A stretch of DNA of 64,000 nt, taken from positions 1,860,001-1,924,000 of the forward strand of contig NZ_CP028960.1 of NCBI RefSeq assembly GCF_003071365.1, given 5' to 3'. A program made the translations under genes and the position numbers. The notes beneath the pieces were generated by a model. That model was not told the origin of the DNA, ran no database searches, and saw only the letters and a program-made list of their open reading frames with translations. Shown piece after piece: positions 1 to 8,833 of this stretch. Source of the DNA: Methyloceanibacter sp. wino2. GTDB taxonomy: Bacteria; Pseudomonadota; Alphaproteobacteria; Rhizobiales; Methyloligellaceae. Each line of letters opens with the position of its first letter. Within the stretch, counting starts at the first letter, position 1.

Positions 1-753
1 CAGGGCCTTATCCGAACACGGGAGAGCGGCGGCATCGATCCGCTGGATGGCTCCACTGAGGTGCTCTGGGGCGAACGCCTGGCACACATCTTCACGAGCT
101 TCCTCGAGGCGCGGTCCGAGTACTTCCAGATCCGGTTTGTCTCTGCATCTAGCGATGGTCTTGAGATCGTGCGCGTGGAAAAGACAGATGACGGTATTCG
201 GCGGACTCCGGAGAACGAGCTTCAATCCAAAGCCAAACGCCCGTATTTCGAGCGCACCCTGGAACTGAAGCCCGGCGAACGGTTTCTGAGCGCGTTCAAT
301 CTGAACCGCGAATACGGCACGCTCGAAGTGCCCCATCGGCCCACGGTTCGTGCCACGACCCCCGTGTTCGATGAGAAGACTGGTGAGATCTTCGGCATGA
401 TCGTCATCAACGCCAATGCCCAAGAGTATTTCTCGCGCATGGCTGCCGTGCTGCAGAGCGGGCAGACACTGGTGGTCGCGAATGCTGCCGGCGATTACCT
501 CTACCATCCAATGCGGCGCTCACCTTTGGCTTCGACCTTGGCCAACGTCATCTTATCCAAGAGGCATTCCCGGGTCTCAACGACATCGATGCCGACACGG
601 AGACGGTCGTCATCGGCGCCGACGGTCAGTCCCAGCTCTACCAGAAGCGCGTCTCCATCGACGGCGACCGTCCGGATCGCTTTCTCACACTCGGCGTTGT
701 TGCCGCAGACACGGGGCTTAGCCGGCAGATTGGCGCAGATACCGTCTGGGTGA
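1..753 (+). CDS. Hybrid sensor histidine kinase, sensor-domain part (5' cut by window, frameshifted)
   Basis: The frame is open from base 1, so the start lies outside the window. Up to about base 510 the translation reads as an extracytoplasmic double-Cache-like sensor, with stretches such as [34 protein letters not shown] and [11 protein letters not shown]. After base 511 it becomes an Arg/Ser/Thr-rich shadow. The sensible continuation ([12 protein letters not shown], then [19 protein letters not shown]) lies one base earlier and runs into the next entry. Restoring one A at 509-512 joins the two. This piece, 750-1331 and 1328-2662 are therefore read as one gene with two single-base losses. 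Whether it is a true pseudogene or a sequence error cannot be decided here. Confidence 0.7.
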   Translation, partial: QGLIRTRESGGIDPLDGSTEVLWGERLAHIFTSFLEARSEYFQIRFVSASSDGLEIVRVEKTDDGIRRTPENELQSKAKRPYFERTLELKPGERFLSAFNLNREYGTLEVPHRPTVRATTPVFDEKTGEIFGMIVINANAQEYFSRMAAVLQSGQTLVVANAAGDYLYHPMRRSPLASTLANVILSKRHSRVSTTSMPTRRRSSSAPTVSPSSTRSASPSTATVRIAFSHSALLPQTRGLAGRLAQIPSG

Positions 754-1331
754 TCCTGTCGGCTGTCTCCTTCATCCTGGGCGGCACGGCGCTCGCCGTA
801 TTTTGGTCGCGCTTTACGACGCGTTCGCTCCAGGAGGTCACGGCGGCGGCGGTGAGCTTGGGCCGCGGGCGCCGGGACGTCGATCTGAGCCACGTTCGCG
901 AGCGCAATGACGAGACCGGCGACCTCGCCCGGGCGTTCGGCGCAATGGCGGACGAGATCAGCGATCGCGAGTCGGCGCTGCGCGAGAGGTCCAAAGAACT
1001 TGCCGAGAGCAACGAACAGTTCGGCGAGCTCAACACGCAACTTTCGGCGGTGATGGAGACCGCGCTCGATGGTCTTATCGTCATCGACGAGGCGGGCATT
1101 GTCCAAAGCTTCAACCCGGCCGCCGAGCGGATGTTCGGCTACACGAAGGAGGAAGCGATCGGACAGAACGTCCGTATACTGATGCCTGAACCTTATCGGC
1201 GCGAGCACGACGGCTACATCCGGAACTATCTGGACACGGGCAAGGCCCAGATCATCGGCGAAGGGCGAGAGGTCCAGGCGCGCCGTAAAGACGGCACGAC
1301 CTTTCCGATCGAACTCGGCGTGTCCCCATGA
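750..1331 (+). CDS. Hybrid sensor histidine kinase, TM-HAMP-PAS part (frameshifted middle piece)
   Basis: This 193-codon piece (formal GTG start) carries a membrane segment ([19 protein letters not shown]), a HAMP linker (about residues 25-75) and a PAS sensor domain (about 85-193, with [25 protein letters not shown]). It stops inside the PAS core at ELGVSP, and the missing strand ([16 protein letters not shown]) is encoded one base earlier in the next piece. One extra C in the run at 1324-1327 would fuse them. The frame also extends meaningfully upstream of 750 into sensor sequence, so the start codon is not biological. The PAS may sense a cytoplasmic ligand or redox state; its ligand is unknown. 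Confidence 0.7.
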   Translation: MILSAVSFILGGTALAVFWSRFTTRSLQEVTAAAVSLGRGRRDVDLSHVRERNDETGDLARAFGAMADEISDRESALRERSKELAESNEQFGELNTQLSAVMETALDGLIVIDEAGIVQSFNPAAERMFGYTKEEAIGQNVRILMPEPYRREHDGYIRNYLDTGKAQIIGEGREVQARRKDGTTFPIELGVSP

Positions 1332-2662
1332 AAGTGGGCGACAAGCAGCTGTTTCTCGGCATGACCAGCGACATCTCACGCAAGAAGGCTGTCGAGCGGC
1401 AAAAAGAGGAGCGGTTCATCGCGCGGCTGACGCGCTCCAACGAGGAACTGAAGAAAGCGCGCGTGGAGGCGGAAGCGGCCGTGGTCGCGAAGTCCGAGTT
1501 TCTGGCCAACATGACCCACGAACTCAGGACGCCGCTGAACAGCGTGGTCGGGTTCGCCGGGTTGCTCGCAAAGAGTTCGGATCTCAACGCAAAGAATCGC
1601 CGTTTTGCGGAGATCATCACGTCCTCGAGCCAGGCCCTCCTCGCTCTGGTCAACGATATCTTGGACATCTCCAGCCTGGACGCCGACGCCGTGCGCCTGC
1701 ATCCGGTCGTGTTCTCGTTGCCCAAGCTCGTGGAAGACGTCGTTGCCAGCGTGTCCCTGATGGCGGACGAGAAAAATCTGCAGCTGAAAATCGAAAAGGG
1801 CGCAGCCGTTGGCGAAGCCCATTTCGGCGATCCCGTCCGGCTTCACCAGGTGCTCCTCAACCTCGTGAACAACGCGGTCAAGTTCACGTCGGAGGGCGGC
1901 GTAGTCGTTGCGATATCCGCGGCGGAGCCGCCCGGCTCGGATCAGCATTTGCGCATCGCGGTTCGCGATACCGGGATCGGTATTTCGCCGGAGCAGGTGA
2001 AATCGATCTTCCAGCGCTTCACACAAGCCGACTCGTCGATTCACAGCCGCTACGGAGGCACCGGGCTGGGGCTTGCGATATCGCAGCGCCTCGTCGAGCT
2101 CATGGGCGGCGAGATCGGCGTTGATAGCGTGGAGGGTGAGGGAACGACGGTGTGGGTGGAACTCACCCTGCCTTGTGAGGATGCCAGGGCGCTTGCCGAC
2201 GAAGACCGTGCCGACATACTCCAGGCCGCCGGTTCCTCGTCACGCGTGCTTGTCGTTGATGATGTGGATCTCAACCGCGATCTGGTTGCGGCACTGCTCG
2301 CGCCGCAAGGATATGTCGTGTCCGAGGCGACCGGCGGAGCCGAGGCGATCGAAGCCGTGAAGACCGGCAACTACGACATCGTGCTGATGGATGTTCAGAT
2401 GCCGGAGGTGGATGGCCTCCAGGCCACGCGCGCCATTCGGGCTATGGACGGTTTTGCGGACCTTCCGATCATCGCCATGACGGCACAGGCTCTCGCCTCG
2501 CAATGGGAGACGTGCCGGGAGGCCGGCATGAACGATCATCTGCCAAAACCGATCACGCCGGTCACTCTCATGGCCATGATGAGCAAGTGGACGGACGGTG
2601 CCCCACGCGTGGACGACGACAATTCCGGCGCGCTCGACAAGCTTGGCGGCTCGTCGGCCTAA
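1328..2662 (+). CDS. Hybrid sensor histidine kinase, HisKA-HATPase-receiver part
   Basis: This 444-residue open piece holds the end of the PAS domain and then a HisKA dimerisation domain with the H-box [10 protein letters not shown] (phospho-acceptor His about residue 64). The HATPase_c domain follows, with N box [14 protein letters not shown]1 box DTGIGI and G2 box [10 protein letters not shown] receiver domain (about 305-425) has acidic DD at 311-312 and phospho-acceptor Asp about 355 in [13 protein letters not shown]. The piece is a hybrid kinase that would pass phosphate from His to its own receiver, then normally to an Hpt protein, which is not seen nearby. The stop/start overlap ATGA with the previous piece could mimic coupling, but the PAS domain is split across it, so a frameshift is the better reading. 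Confidence 0.85.
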   Translation: MKVGDKQLFLGMTSDISRKKAVERQKEERFIARLTRSNEELKKARVEAEAAVVAKSEFLANMTHELRTPLNSVVGFAGLLAKSSDLNAKNRRFAEIITSSSQALLALVNDILDISSLDADAVRLHPVVFSLPKLVEDVVASVSLMADEKNLQLKIEKGAAVGEAHFGDPVRLHQVLLNLVNNAVKFTSEGGVVVAISAAEPPGSDQHLRIAVRDTGIGISPEQVKSIFQRFTQADSSIHSRYGGTGLGLAISQRLVELMGGEIGVDSVEGEGTTVWVELTLPCEDARALADEDRADILQAAGSSSRVLVVDDVDLNRDLVAALLAPQGYVVSEATGGAEAIEAVKTGNYDIVLMDVQMPEVDGLQATRAIRAMDGFADLPIIAMTAQALASQWETCREAGMNDHLPKPITPVTLMAMMSKWTDGAPRVDDDNSGALDKLGGSSA

Positions 2663-2726
2663 CGGCTTCTGCTTGCCGCACGGGTCGGCCAAGCCCACAG
2701 AGGAGCCCCCGTTCGGGCGATACCAG

Positions 2727-2752
2727 TGATCCGGATCGGGCCGCTTGCCGTA
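2727..2752 (+). promoter_or_regulatory. RpoE/ChrR-type (group IV ECF) promoter for DUF2177 gene
   Basis: TGATCC (2727-2732), 16 bases, then CGTA (2749-2752), 34 bases before the ATG at 2786. The same pair with the same spacing precedes the FAD oxidoreductase operon and rpoE itself. This matches the TGATC/CGTA type of promoter known for the singlet-oxygen sigma factor of Rhodobacter sphaeroides. Confidence 0.75.
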
Positions 2753-2785
2753 GTGGGCATACGGACAAACACCCAGGACCGCTCC

Positions 2786-3190
2786 ATGACCTATGCTCTT
2801 GCCTATGTGGCAACCGCGCTCGCTTTTCTTGTGCTGGACTTCATCTGGCTGGGATATGTCGCCAAGCCACTCTACCAGCAGGAAATTGGCCCGCTCCTTC
2901 TCGAGAAGTTCAATGTGGGTGCGGCGATCGGTTTCTATCTGATCTTTATCGCGGGCGTGGTCATCTTCGCGGTGGCTCCCGCACTGCAGGGCGGCACGTG
3001 GAAAACGGCGCTGCTCTACGGCGCTATGTTCGGCTTCTTCGCTTACGCCACCTACGACATGACCAATCTGGCCACGCTGCAAGGCTGGAGCCCGACTGTC
3101 ACTGTCGTCGATATCGCCTGGGGCACGTTCCTCACGGGCACCGCCGCCGTTGCCGGCTATTGCGCCACGCGGACGCTTGCCGGCGCATAA
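2786..3190 (+). CDS. DUF2177 family membrane protein
   Basis: A protein of 134 residues with four predicted membrane helices: ALAYVATALAFLVLDFIWLG, AAIGFYLIFIAGVVIFAVAP, ALLYGAMFGFFAYATYDM and a C-terminal VDIAWGTFLTGTAAVAG. The N-terminal helix with FxWLG and the YATYDMTN motif fit the DUF2177 family, whose function is unknown. The ATG at 2786 was chosen over an upstream in-frame codon because the upstream start overlaps the promoter at 2727-2752. DUF2177 genes are often found beside DUF1365, CFA-synthase and ChrR/RpoE genes, as here. A role in membrane lipid remodelling under photooxidative stress is an inference from context only. Confidence 0.85.
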   Translation: MTYALAYVATALAFLVLDFIWLGYVAKPLYQQEIGPLLLEKFNVGAAIGFYLIFIAGVVIFAVAPALQGGTWKTALLYGAMFGFFAYATYDMTNLATLQGWSPTVTVVDIAWGTFLTGTAAVAGYCATRTLAGA

Positions 3191-3241
3191 GGAGCGTGCG
3201 GCTCCGTCCTAAACGCCGTCGCACAATCTGCCCCCAGCAGG

Positions 3242-3267
3242 TGATCCAAGCTTTCGAACGGTCCGTA
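3242..3267 (+). promoter_or_regulatory. RpoE/ChrR-type promoter for the FAD oxidoreductase-DUF1365-CFA operon
   Basis: TGATCC (3242-3247), 16 bases, CGTA (3264-3267), followed 33 bases later by the ATG at 3301. Architecture and spacing are identical to the sites at 2727 and (reverse strand) 8732. Confidence 0.75.
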
Positions 3268-3300
3268 ACGGTTCCAGTGCTGCCGTCAATCAAGGTGACC

Positions 3301-4644
3301 ATGGCTCCTCTCAATATCGCAGTTGTCGGATCGGGAATTTCGGGTCTCTCCGCGGCCTGGCTGCTTTCCAAGCATCACAAGGTCACCCTGTTCGAGCAGG
3401 ATCATCGGCTCGGCGGCCATACCCACACGACGACCGCGCTGACGGCCGATGGACCGGTGCCGGTCGATACGGGGTTCATCGTTTACAACGAGCTGAACTA
3501 TCCGAACCTGACCGCACTCTTCGCTCATCTTGGCGTCCGCACCGAATCCACTGAGATGACTTTTGCCATTTCCGCCAATGACGGCGCCTTCGAATATGCC
3601 GGCAGCGGCCCAGGGCTCTTCGGCCAGCTCTCCAATCTCGCAAACCTGCGCCAATGGCGGCTCGTATCCGATCTCTTCCGGTTCTTCCGCACGGCGCAAG
3701 GCGCGCTGGAACGCCATCCGGAAGGGCTTTCGCTGGGCGAATTCCTGTGGGCCGAGAACTATTCCGATGCCTTCATCGAGGATCATATTCTGCCCATGGG
3801 CGCCGCGATTTGGTCAACACCGATGGCGGGCATGCTGGACTTTCCCGCGGCGACCTTCGTCAACTTCTACGCCAATCACGGCATGCTGCAGGCAGCCGGC
3901 CGCCCCGCGTGGAGGAGCGTTACCGGCGGCAGCAAGAATTACATCGACCGCCTCCTCGACGACGGCGACTTCGAAACGGCCGTCGGTTCACCGGTCCGGC
4001 GGATCGGCCGCGCCCGATCCTGCGTCCACGTGGAGGACGCGCGGGGCATTGTCCGTATGTTCGACCACGTGGTGATTGCGACGCATGCGGATCAAGCGCT
4101 AAAATTGCTCGCCGTTCCGTCTCCAAAGGAGCAGGAGCTTCTTGGCGTGTTCGCCTATGAGCGCAATCATGCGGTGCTCCACCGCGACCCGCGGTTCATG
4201 CCGCGCCGCCGCCGGCTCTGGCAGAGCTGGAACTACATCAAGCGCGGGCACGGCTTGGAGTCCGAGCTGTGCGTTTCGTACTGGATGAACAGCTTGCAGA
4301 ACCTGCCGACCAAGACGGATCTGTTCGTGACGCTCAATCCGCCATGGGACATCCACCCCAAGGCGATCGACTTGGAGGTCGATTACGACCACCCGGTGTT
4401 CGACGCACACGCCATCGCGGCGCAGCGCCGCCTCTGGTCGCTGCAGGGCAAGGATCGCACCTGGTTTTGCGGCAGCTATTTCGGCTACGGCTTCCATGAG
4501 GACGGGCTGCAGAGCGGACTCGCAGTTGCCGAACAACTCGGCGGCGTGCGGCGGCCATGGTCGGTGTCCGGCGAGTCGGACCGTATCCACATCACACACG
4601 ATGCCGGCGCTGCCGGCACCGTGCCCCTCGTGGCGGCGGAATGA
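3301..4644 (+). CDS. FAD/NAD(P)-binding amine-oxidase-like oxidoreductase
   Basis: A 447-residue flavoprotein. The N-terminal dinucleotide fold has IAVVGSGISGLSAAWLL (GxGxxG, residues 5-21) followed by FEQDHRLGGHTHT, typical of the flavin-containing amine oxidase/desaturase superfamily. The C-terminus has the conserved WFCGSYFGYGFHEDGLQSG, where FAD contacts are expected. In many proteobacteria this gene heads an operon with DUF1365 and a cyclopropane-fatty-acid synthase, and it is presumed to oxidise or desaturate an acyl chain; the substrate is not established. The open frame continues upstream past 3301, but that part is out of keeping with the family and contains the promoter, so ATG 3301 is used. 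The stop overlaps the next ATG (ATGA at 4641). Confidence 0.88.
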   Translation: MAPLNIAVVGSGISGLSAAWLLSKHHKVTLFEQDHRLGGHTHTTTALTADGPVPVDTGFIVYNELNYPNLTALFAHLGVRTESTEMTFAISANDGAFEYAGSGPGLFGQLSNLANLRQWRLVSDLFRFFRTAQGALERHPEGLSLGEFLWAENYSDAFIEDHILPMGAAIWSTPMAGMLDFPAATFVNFYANHGMLQAAGRPAWRSVTGGSKNYIDRLLDDGDFETAVGSPVRRIGRARSCVHVEDARGIVRMFDHVVIATHADQALKLLAVPSPKEQELLGVFAYERNHAVLHRDPRFMPRRRRLWQSWNYIKRGHGLESELCVSYWMNSLQNLPTKTDLFVTLNPPWDIHPKAIDLEVDYDHPVFDAHAIAAQRRLWSLQGKDRTWFCGSYFGYGFHEDGLQSGLAVAEQLGGVRRPWSVSGESDRIHITHDAGAAGTVPLVAAE

Positions 4645-5425
4645 TGTCCGCGTCGGCGCTCTATAACGGTGTCGTCGTGCACAAGCGTGTGCGCCCCGTT
4701 CATCATGCGCTCCGCTATCACGTCTTCTCGCTTCTGATCGATTGCGACGAACTTCCCGATCTCGATCGTCGCTTGCGTCTCTTCTCCTATAATCGCTTCA
4801 ATGTCTGCAGCCTGCACGACGCCAATCATGGCGACGGGACGCCAATTGCGGCCTATCTGCGTGGCATCGCCGATCAGAGCGGCGTGGCGGGCATCGAGCG
4901 TTTCCGGATGCTCTGCTATCCGCGCGTGCTGGGCTACGGCTTCAACCCGGTGACGATCTATTTCGGCCTGAATGCGTCCGGCGCCCCGGCGCTGATCGTG
5001 TACGAGGTGAACAACACGTTCGGGGAGCGGCAGACCTATGTGGTGCCGGTGCGATCCGGCGGCAGCGATACGCTGCATCAAAGCTGCGGAAAGACGTTCT
5101 ACGTCTCGCCGTTCAACAGCGTCGATGGGCGTTACAGTTTCCACGTCACGCCGCTTGAGGACGAGATCACGATCGGCATAGCCCTTCACACGGAGGAGCG
5201 GCCGCTGCTGAAGGCCTTCTTCCGTGGCGAGCGCTCGGCGCTGACCGACGCAACGCTCGCGGCGGCCTTGGCACGAACCGGCTGGCTGTCGGTCAAGGTG
5301 ATCGCCGCCATTCACTACGAAGCGCTCAAGCTTTGGCTCAAAGGCTTGCGGCTCGTTGAGCGGCCACGGCGCCCCGATCCACGATCGCCTTTGCGCCAAC
5401 ACCAGGAGAGCACGGAGACCAATGA
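4641..5425 (+). CDS. DUF1365 family protein (probable frameshift near the 3' end)
   Basis: About 240 residues match DUF1365, including LCYPRVLGYGFNPVTIYFGL, VYEVNNTFGERQTYVVP, KTFYVSPFNSVDGRYSF and IHYEALKLWLKG. The uninterrupted frame runs to 5591, 170 bases into the next gene, with a meaningless Arg-rich tail. If one C is restored in the run 5372-5375, the tail becomes short and Pro-rich and ends at TGA 5423-5425. That forms an ATGA overlap with the CFA synthase start and gives 261 residues, a usual length for the family. The coordinates given are for this corrected reading. DUF1365 proteins have no assigned reaction but almost always sit between an FAD oxidoreductase and a CFA synthase. 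Confidence 0.8.
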
Positions 5426-6645
5426 CGGACACTTCGATTGCCGCCGGCCGGGCGCCCTTGGCGCTCGACCTTTTGACCCGCGTCGTCGTCGGCATCGGCG
5501 AACGCCTGCTGACGTGGCAGCCGATCGGCTCGCTTTCGATCGTGCTGCCGAACGGTCAGCGCGTGCGGTTCGGCAACGACCGTCCACATGATGCCGTGCT
5601 TACCCTCAAGAACTATAGGGTTTTGCGAAAGGCGTTTCGCCGGGGCGCGCTCGGCTTTGCCGAGGCCTACATGGATGGCGACGTCGACTGCTCCGATCTT
5701 GTCGGCCTGTTCCGCTTTGTGTTGCGGAACCAGGCTGCGCTCAACGATTCAGGGCGCTCCTTGTTCAGTGCGAGTGTCTTGGATCGGATCGGCCACTTTC
5801 AGCGTCGCAACACGCGGCAGGGGAGCCGCCGCAACATCACCGAGCACTACGACCTGGGCAATGCCTTCTTCGAGGCGTGGCTCGACAAGGAGCTGCTCTA
5901 CTCGAGCGCGCTGTACGAGGACGGCACCGCGACGCTCGAAGCCGCGCAGGAAGCGAAGCTGCGCGCCATCCTGGACTCGCTTCGGCTCGAGCCCGGCATG
6001 AGCATGTTGGAGATCGGCGCTGGTTGGGGTGCGTTGGCGCTTGCAGCCGCCCGCGATCACGGCGTCTCGGTGCACGGCATCACCTTGTCTCATGAGCAAT
6101 TGGCTCATGCTCGGGCCCGCGCCGAACGGGAAGGGCTCGATGAACAGGCGCGCTTCGATCTGAAAGACTATCGCGACGTGACCGGCCTATATGACCGGAT
6201 CGTCTCGGTCGAGATGATCGAGGCCGTCGGCGAACAGAATTGGCCGCGCTATTTCCGGACCCTGCACGATCGTCTCAAGCCGGGAGGCACCGCCACACTG
6301 CAAGCGATTACGATCGGCGAGGCGCATTTCGAGACCTACCGGCGTCAGCCGGACTTCATTCAGCGCTACATCTTTCCCGGCGGCATGTTGCCGACCAAGA
6401 GTATCCTCGCCGAACAGGCCCGCGCCGCCGGCTTCCACTACGAGCCTGTCCTTGCATTCGGTCCCTCCTACGCACGAACGCTTTCCGAATGGCGCGTGCG
6501 CTTCGAGGCGGCGTGGGCCCAAATCGAGGCGCTCGGTTTTGACGAGCGGTTCCGCCGCAAGTGGCTCTATTACCTTGCGTATTGCGAGGCGGGCTTCCTG
6601 GAGGGATCGATCGACGTGGGCCTCTATCGCCTGACCCGCGACTGA
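5422..6645 (+). CDS. Cyclopropane-fatty-acyl-phospholipid synthase family methyltransferase
   Basis: A 407-residue SAM-dependent enzyme. It has the CFA-synthase signature HYDLGNAFFEAWLD, the SAM-binding loop [32 protein letters not shown], and C-terminal YIFPGGMLPT and YYLAYCEAGF with the Cys conserved in E. coli Cfa. The family transfers a methylene or methyl group to unsaturated acyl chains of membrane phospholipids. ATG 5422 was chosen because it overlaps the presumed upstream stop and because residues before it are not family-like. It is the last gene of the operon read from the RpoE-type promoter at 3242. In Rhodobacter sphaeroides a CFA-like gene also belongs to the ChrR-RpoE regulon. 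Whether this one makes cyclopropane, methylated or other modified chains is open. Confidence 0.88.
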   Translation: MTDTSIAAGRAPLALDLLTRVVVGIGERLLTWQPIGSLSIVLPNGQRVRFGNDRPHDAVLTLKNYRVLRKAFRRGALGFAEAYMDGDVDCSDLVGLFRFVLRNQAALNDSGRSLFSASVLDRIGHFQRRNTRQGSRRNITEHYDLGNAFFEAWLDKELLYSSALYEDGTATLEAAQEAKLRAILDSLRLEPGMSMLEIGAGWGALALAAARDHGVSVHGITLSHEQLAHARARAEREGLDEQARFDLKDYRDVTGLYDRIVSVEMIEAVGEQNWPRYFRTLHDRLKPGGTATLQAITIGEAHFETYRRQPDFIQRYIFPGGMLPTKSILAEQARAAGFHYEPVLAFGPSYARTLSEWRVRFEAAWAQIEALGFDERFRRKWLYYLAYCEAGFLEGSIDVGLYRLTRD

Positions 6646-6654
6646 CCCCGGCCC

Positions 6655-7422
6655 CTATGGGCGGAGCATGAAGGTCCGCACGATCCAGAAATAGACGGCG
6701 TTCGGCAGCCGCCGCATCAGCTTCATCGCCCAGGTGAAGCGGCGGGGGAAGGTGATCTCGTATGCCTTGCGCTCCAGCCCGCGCAGGAGCCGCTGCGCCG
6801 CGTCGTCCACCGGCATCAGGAACGGCATCGGAAAGTCGTTTACCGCGGTCATGGGCGTGTCCACAAAGCCGGGATTGACGATCGACAACGTCACGCCTTT
6901 CGCCGCGAGTTCCGGATGCAAGGACTCTGCGACGTTGATGAGCGCTGCCTTGGTCGAGCCGTAGGCCGCCGCCTTTGGCAGCCCTCGATAGCCGGCGACG
7001 GACGAGATGATCGCGATCTGCCCGGCCTCGCGGCGCATCATGTCGGGAACCACTTGGGCGAGTACATTCACGACGCCCATGAAATTAACGTCCATGGAAC
7101 TCTTGAACACCTCCGGATCGATATCGGGCGGCAGGACCATTTCCCACGTACCGGCGGAAAGAACCACGAGATCGATCTTTCCGGCCTTGTCCTCGATGTC
7201 CTGATAGCATCGCGCCACGGCGTTCGCGTCAGTAATATCGAGCGGATAAGCGATGAGCGTTTGCGAGGCCTCTTGCATGGCGTTGAGGTTATCGGCCGAG
7301 CGCGCGGAGATGGCGACGGTCTCGACGCGTCCATCGAGCAGCTTCGCGAGCGCGGCGCCTAGACCGGAGCTCGCGCCGACAATCCAGGCGGTGCGCCATG
7401 GGAGCGCCGGCGTGTCGGTCAC
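6655..7422 (-). CDS. Short-chain dehydrogenase/reductase (SDR), third gene of the rpoE operon
   Basis: A 255-residue classical SDR. The cofactor loop is VGASSGLGAALAKLL (TGxxxGxG type, residues 15-29). NNAG is replaced by LSAGTW, and the catalytic Ser and Tyr/Lys are visible in IISSVAGYRG and AAYGSTKAAL (YxxxK). PGFVDTPM follows the active site. The ATG is at 7422, directly abutting the chrR stop at 7423, so the gene is co-transcribed with rpoE-chrR. Such an SDR is often adjacent to the FAD oxidoreductase/DUF1365/CFA genes, suggesting that it reduces or oxidises a lipid-derived carbonyl; this is inference. It converges with the CFA operon, with only 9 bases between the stops. Confidence 0.87.
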   Translation of the reverse strand: MTDTPALPWRTAWIVGASSGLGAALAKLLDGRVETVAISARSADNLNAMQEASQTLIAYPLDITDANAVARCYQDIEDKAGKIDLVVLSAGTWEMVLPPDIDPEVFKSSMDVNFMGVVNVLAQVVPDMMRREAGQIAIISSVAGYRGLPKAAAYGSTKAALINVAESLHPELAAKGVTLSIVNPGFVDTPMTAVNDFPMPFLMPVDDAAQRLLRGLERKAYEITFPRRFTWAMKLMRRLPNAVYFWIVRTFMLRP

Positions 7423-8085
7423 CTAGATCCCCACGATGGGCTGCAGCAAGCGGCTGAAAAAGCCCTTGAAGCGCGTCGGCGCCTCTGTGGCCACGAGGCA
7501 GATGCAGGCCTCCGGCGAGTCCACCACGGGCTGATGCTCGGCATGTTCGTCGAGATCGGCGATGTCGCCCGGTCCGAACCGCCCGAAGACGTCGCGGTAG
7601 GACCCCTCGAGAACGAGGGTCAGTTCCATGCCGCCATGGCCGTGGTCCGGGATCTTGGTCCCGGGCGCAATCCGCAACAGAGTCAGCGTGCTGCGCGCCG
7701 TCTTGGAGACGGGAAGGACATGCTTGGAGACACCCGGCGCGACCTTCTTCCAGACAATGTCGTCGAGGCCGCATTCGAGCAGCCGCGCGAGCGGGCCCGG
7801 GACGCCCGGCCGCGTATCTTTCGGCCGAGGTTTGGTGCGTGCCGGCGGCGCGTCGGCGTGATCGTCGAGAAGACTGAGGGCCCGATCGAGCGAGGCGGGG
7901 CTCATGGGCGATGCTTCGACACTCTCCAGCACCGCGCCGCCGACATCTTCGATCTCGCGCAGTGCAGCGCGGCAGGCGTCACATGTGGCGATATGGGCCG
8001 CGACCAGGGTCGCAAATCCCTCATCGAGACTGCCCGCGGCGTAGCTCACCAAGGTGGCGGTGTCGGGATGATGGACGATTGTCAT
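7423..8085 (-). CDS. chrR: ChrR family zinc anti-sigma factor
   Basis: A 220-residue two-domain protein. The N-terminal anti-sigma domain has zinc-ligand candidates His6, His31, Cys35 and Cys38 (AHIATCDAC), at the same residue numbers known for Rhodobacter sphaeroides ChrR. The C-terminal half is a cupin (about 105-205) with IPDHGHGGMELTLVLEG and DEHAEHQPV supplying His/Glu metal ligands. In the known system ChrR holds RpoE inactive and releases it on singlet oxygen, the cupin domain being needed for the response. The gene overlaps the rpoE stop by 4 bases and is followed directly by the SDR gene. Confidence 0.93.
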   Translation of the reverse strand: MTIVHHPDTATLVSYAAGSLDEGFATLVAAHIATCDACRAALREIEDVGGAVLESVEASPMSPASLDRALSLLDDHADAPPARTKPRPKDTRPGVPGPLARLLECGLDDIVWKKVAPGVSKHVLPVSKTARSTLTLLRIAPGTKIPDHGHGGMELTLVLEGSYRDVFGRFGPGDIADLDEHAEHQPVVDSPEACICLVATEAPTRFKGFFSRLLQPIVGI

Positions 8086-8663
8086 TTTAAAGTCTCCAAG
8101 CGTTCCCGCAGCTTTCCGTACGCAAGGCGCATGCGGGACTTCACTGTTCCGAGCGGCAGGCCGAGTGTCGTCGCGATTTCCGCCTGCGGCATATCTTCCA
8201 CGAACGACAATTCGACCACGCGGCGCTGTTCGGGCGGCAGGTCTGCGAGAGCCTGTCCCACCAGCCTCTCACGCTGCCGCATTTCCGTTTCCTCTTCGCC
8301 GCTTGCATCCGGTGCTTCCAGCTGGAGGTCGGCAATGTCCTCATAGGGCCGGGACGACTGCCGGCGTAGGCGATCGATCCTGACGTTACGGGCGATGGTG
8401 AAAACCCAGGCGCTTACCGTGCCCCTTTCGGGCGCATAGAGCCCGGCCTTGCGCCAAAGCGTCAGCATCACCTCTTGCGCCAAATCTTCCGCCGTATCGG
8501 CGTCGCTGCCGCTCCGGATCATCAACCCTTTGATTCTCGGTCCGAAATGCAGAAACAAGCGTTGGAACGCCTCACGGTCGCGATGCTGCGCCACGCGCAC
8601 GACGAGCGTTCGATCGTCCAGGTTGTCTTCCGGGCACGTTGACAATGGTTGGGCCGCGCTCAT
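8082..8663 (-). CDS. rpoE: RNA polymerase sigma factor RpoE, ECF family, ChrR-controlled
   Basis: A 193-residue ECF sigma factor. Region 2 has AFQRLFLHFGPRIKGLMIRSG and AEDLAQEVMLTLWRK, and region 4 has LADLPPEQRRVVELSFVEDMPQAEIATTLGLPLGTVKSRMRLAYGKLR. The frame allows a start at 8714, but that codon lies at the -10 of the promoter at 8707-8732. The ATG at 8663 (MSAAQPL) is downstream of it and is preferred. It sits in an operon with chrR and an SDR. Its own promoter has the same sequence as those of the two + strand units at 2727 and 3242, so positive autoregulation and direct control of the lipid-modification genes are expected. Confidence 0.92.
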   Translation of the reverse strand: MSAAQPLSTCPEDNLDDRTLVVRVAQHRDREAFQRLFLHFGPRIKGLMIRSGSDADTAEDLAQEVMLTLWRKAGLYAPERGTVSAWVFTIARNVRIDRLRRQSSRPYEDIADLQLEAPDASGEEETEMRQRERLVGQALADLPPEQRRVVELSFVEDMPQAEIATTLGLPLGTVKSRMRLAYGKLRERLETLK

Positions 8664-8706
8664 TCCTCGAATGCCGCCAGGTCCTGTCGTTGTTGCGTGG
8701 GTAGTA

Positions 8707-8732
8707 TACGACACACGGGGTGCCGCGGATCA
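8707..8732 (-). promoter_or_regulatory. RpoE/ChrR-type promoter of rpoE-chrR-SDR
   Basis: Read on the minus strand: TGATCC (8732-8727), 16 bases, CGTA (8710-8707). It lies 43 bases before the rpoE ATG at 8663. It is the third copy of the same promoter within 6 kb and suggests autoregulation. Confidence 0.75.
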
Positions 8733-8833
8733 CCTACGACGCCTGGTTTTTCGGCTCGGGAACAGGGCAGGGCGATCGCCGACATACTCCGTCCAAGAAG
8801 CAGCGCGCCGATCCAGCCTGGGACCTGGCTTGG

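Noticed and set aside
2503-3300. Long in-frame extension upstream of the FAD oxidoreductase (713-residue frame)
   Set aside because: It overlaps the kinase and DUF2177 genes, is Arg/Ser/His-rich without family similarity, and contains the promoter at 3242-3267. The GxGxxG fold starts right after ATG 3301.
8664-8714. Longer rpoE start at 8714
   Set aside because: That codon overlaps the -10 of the TGATCC-N16-CGTA promoter and so would not be transcribed. ATG 8663 fits the family.
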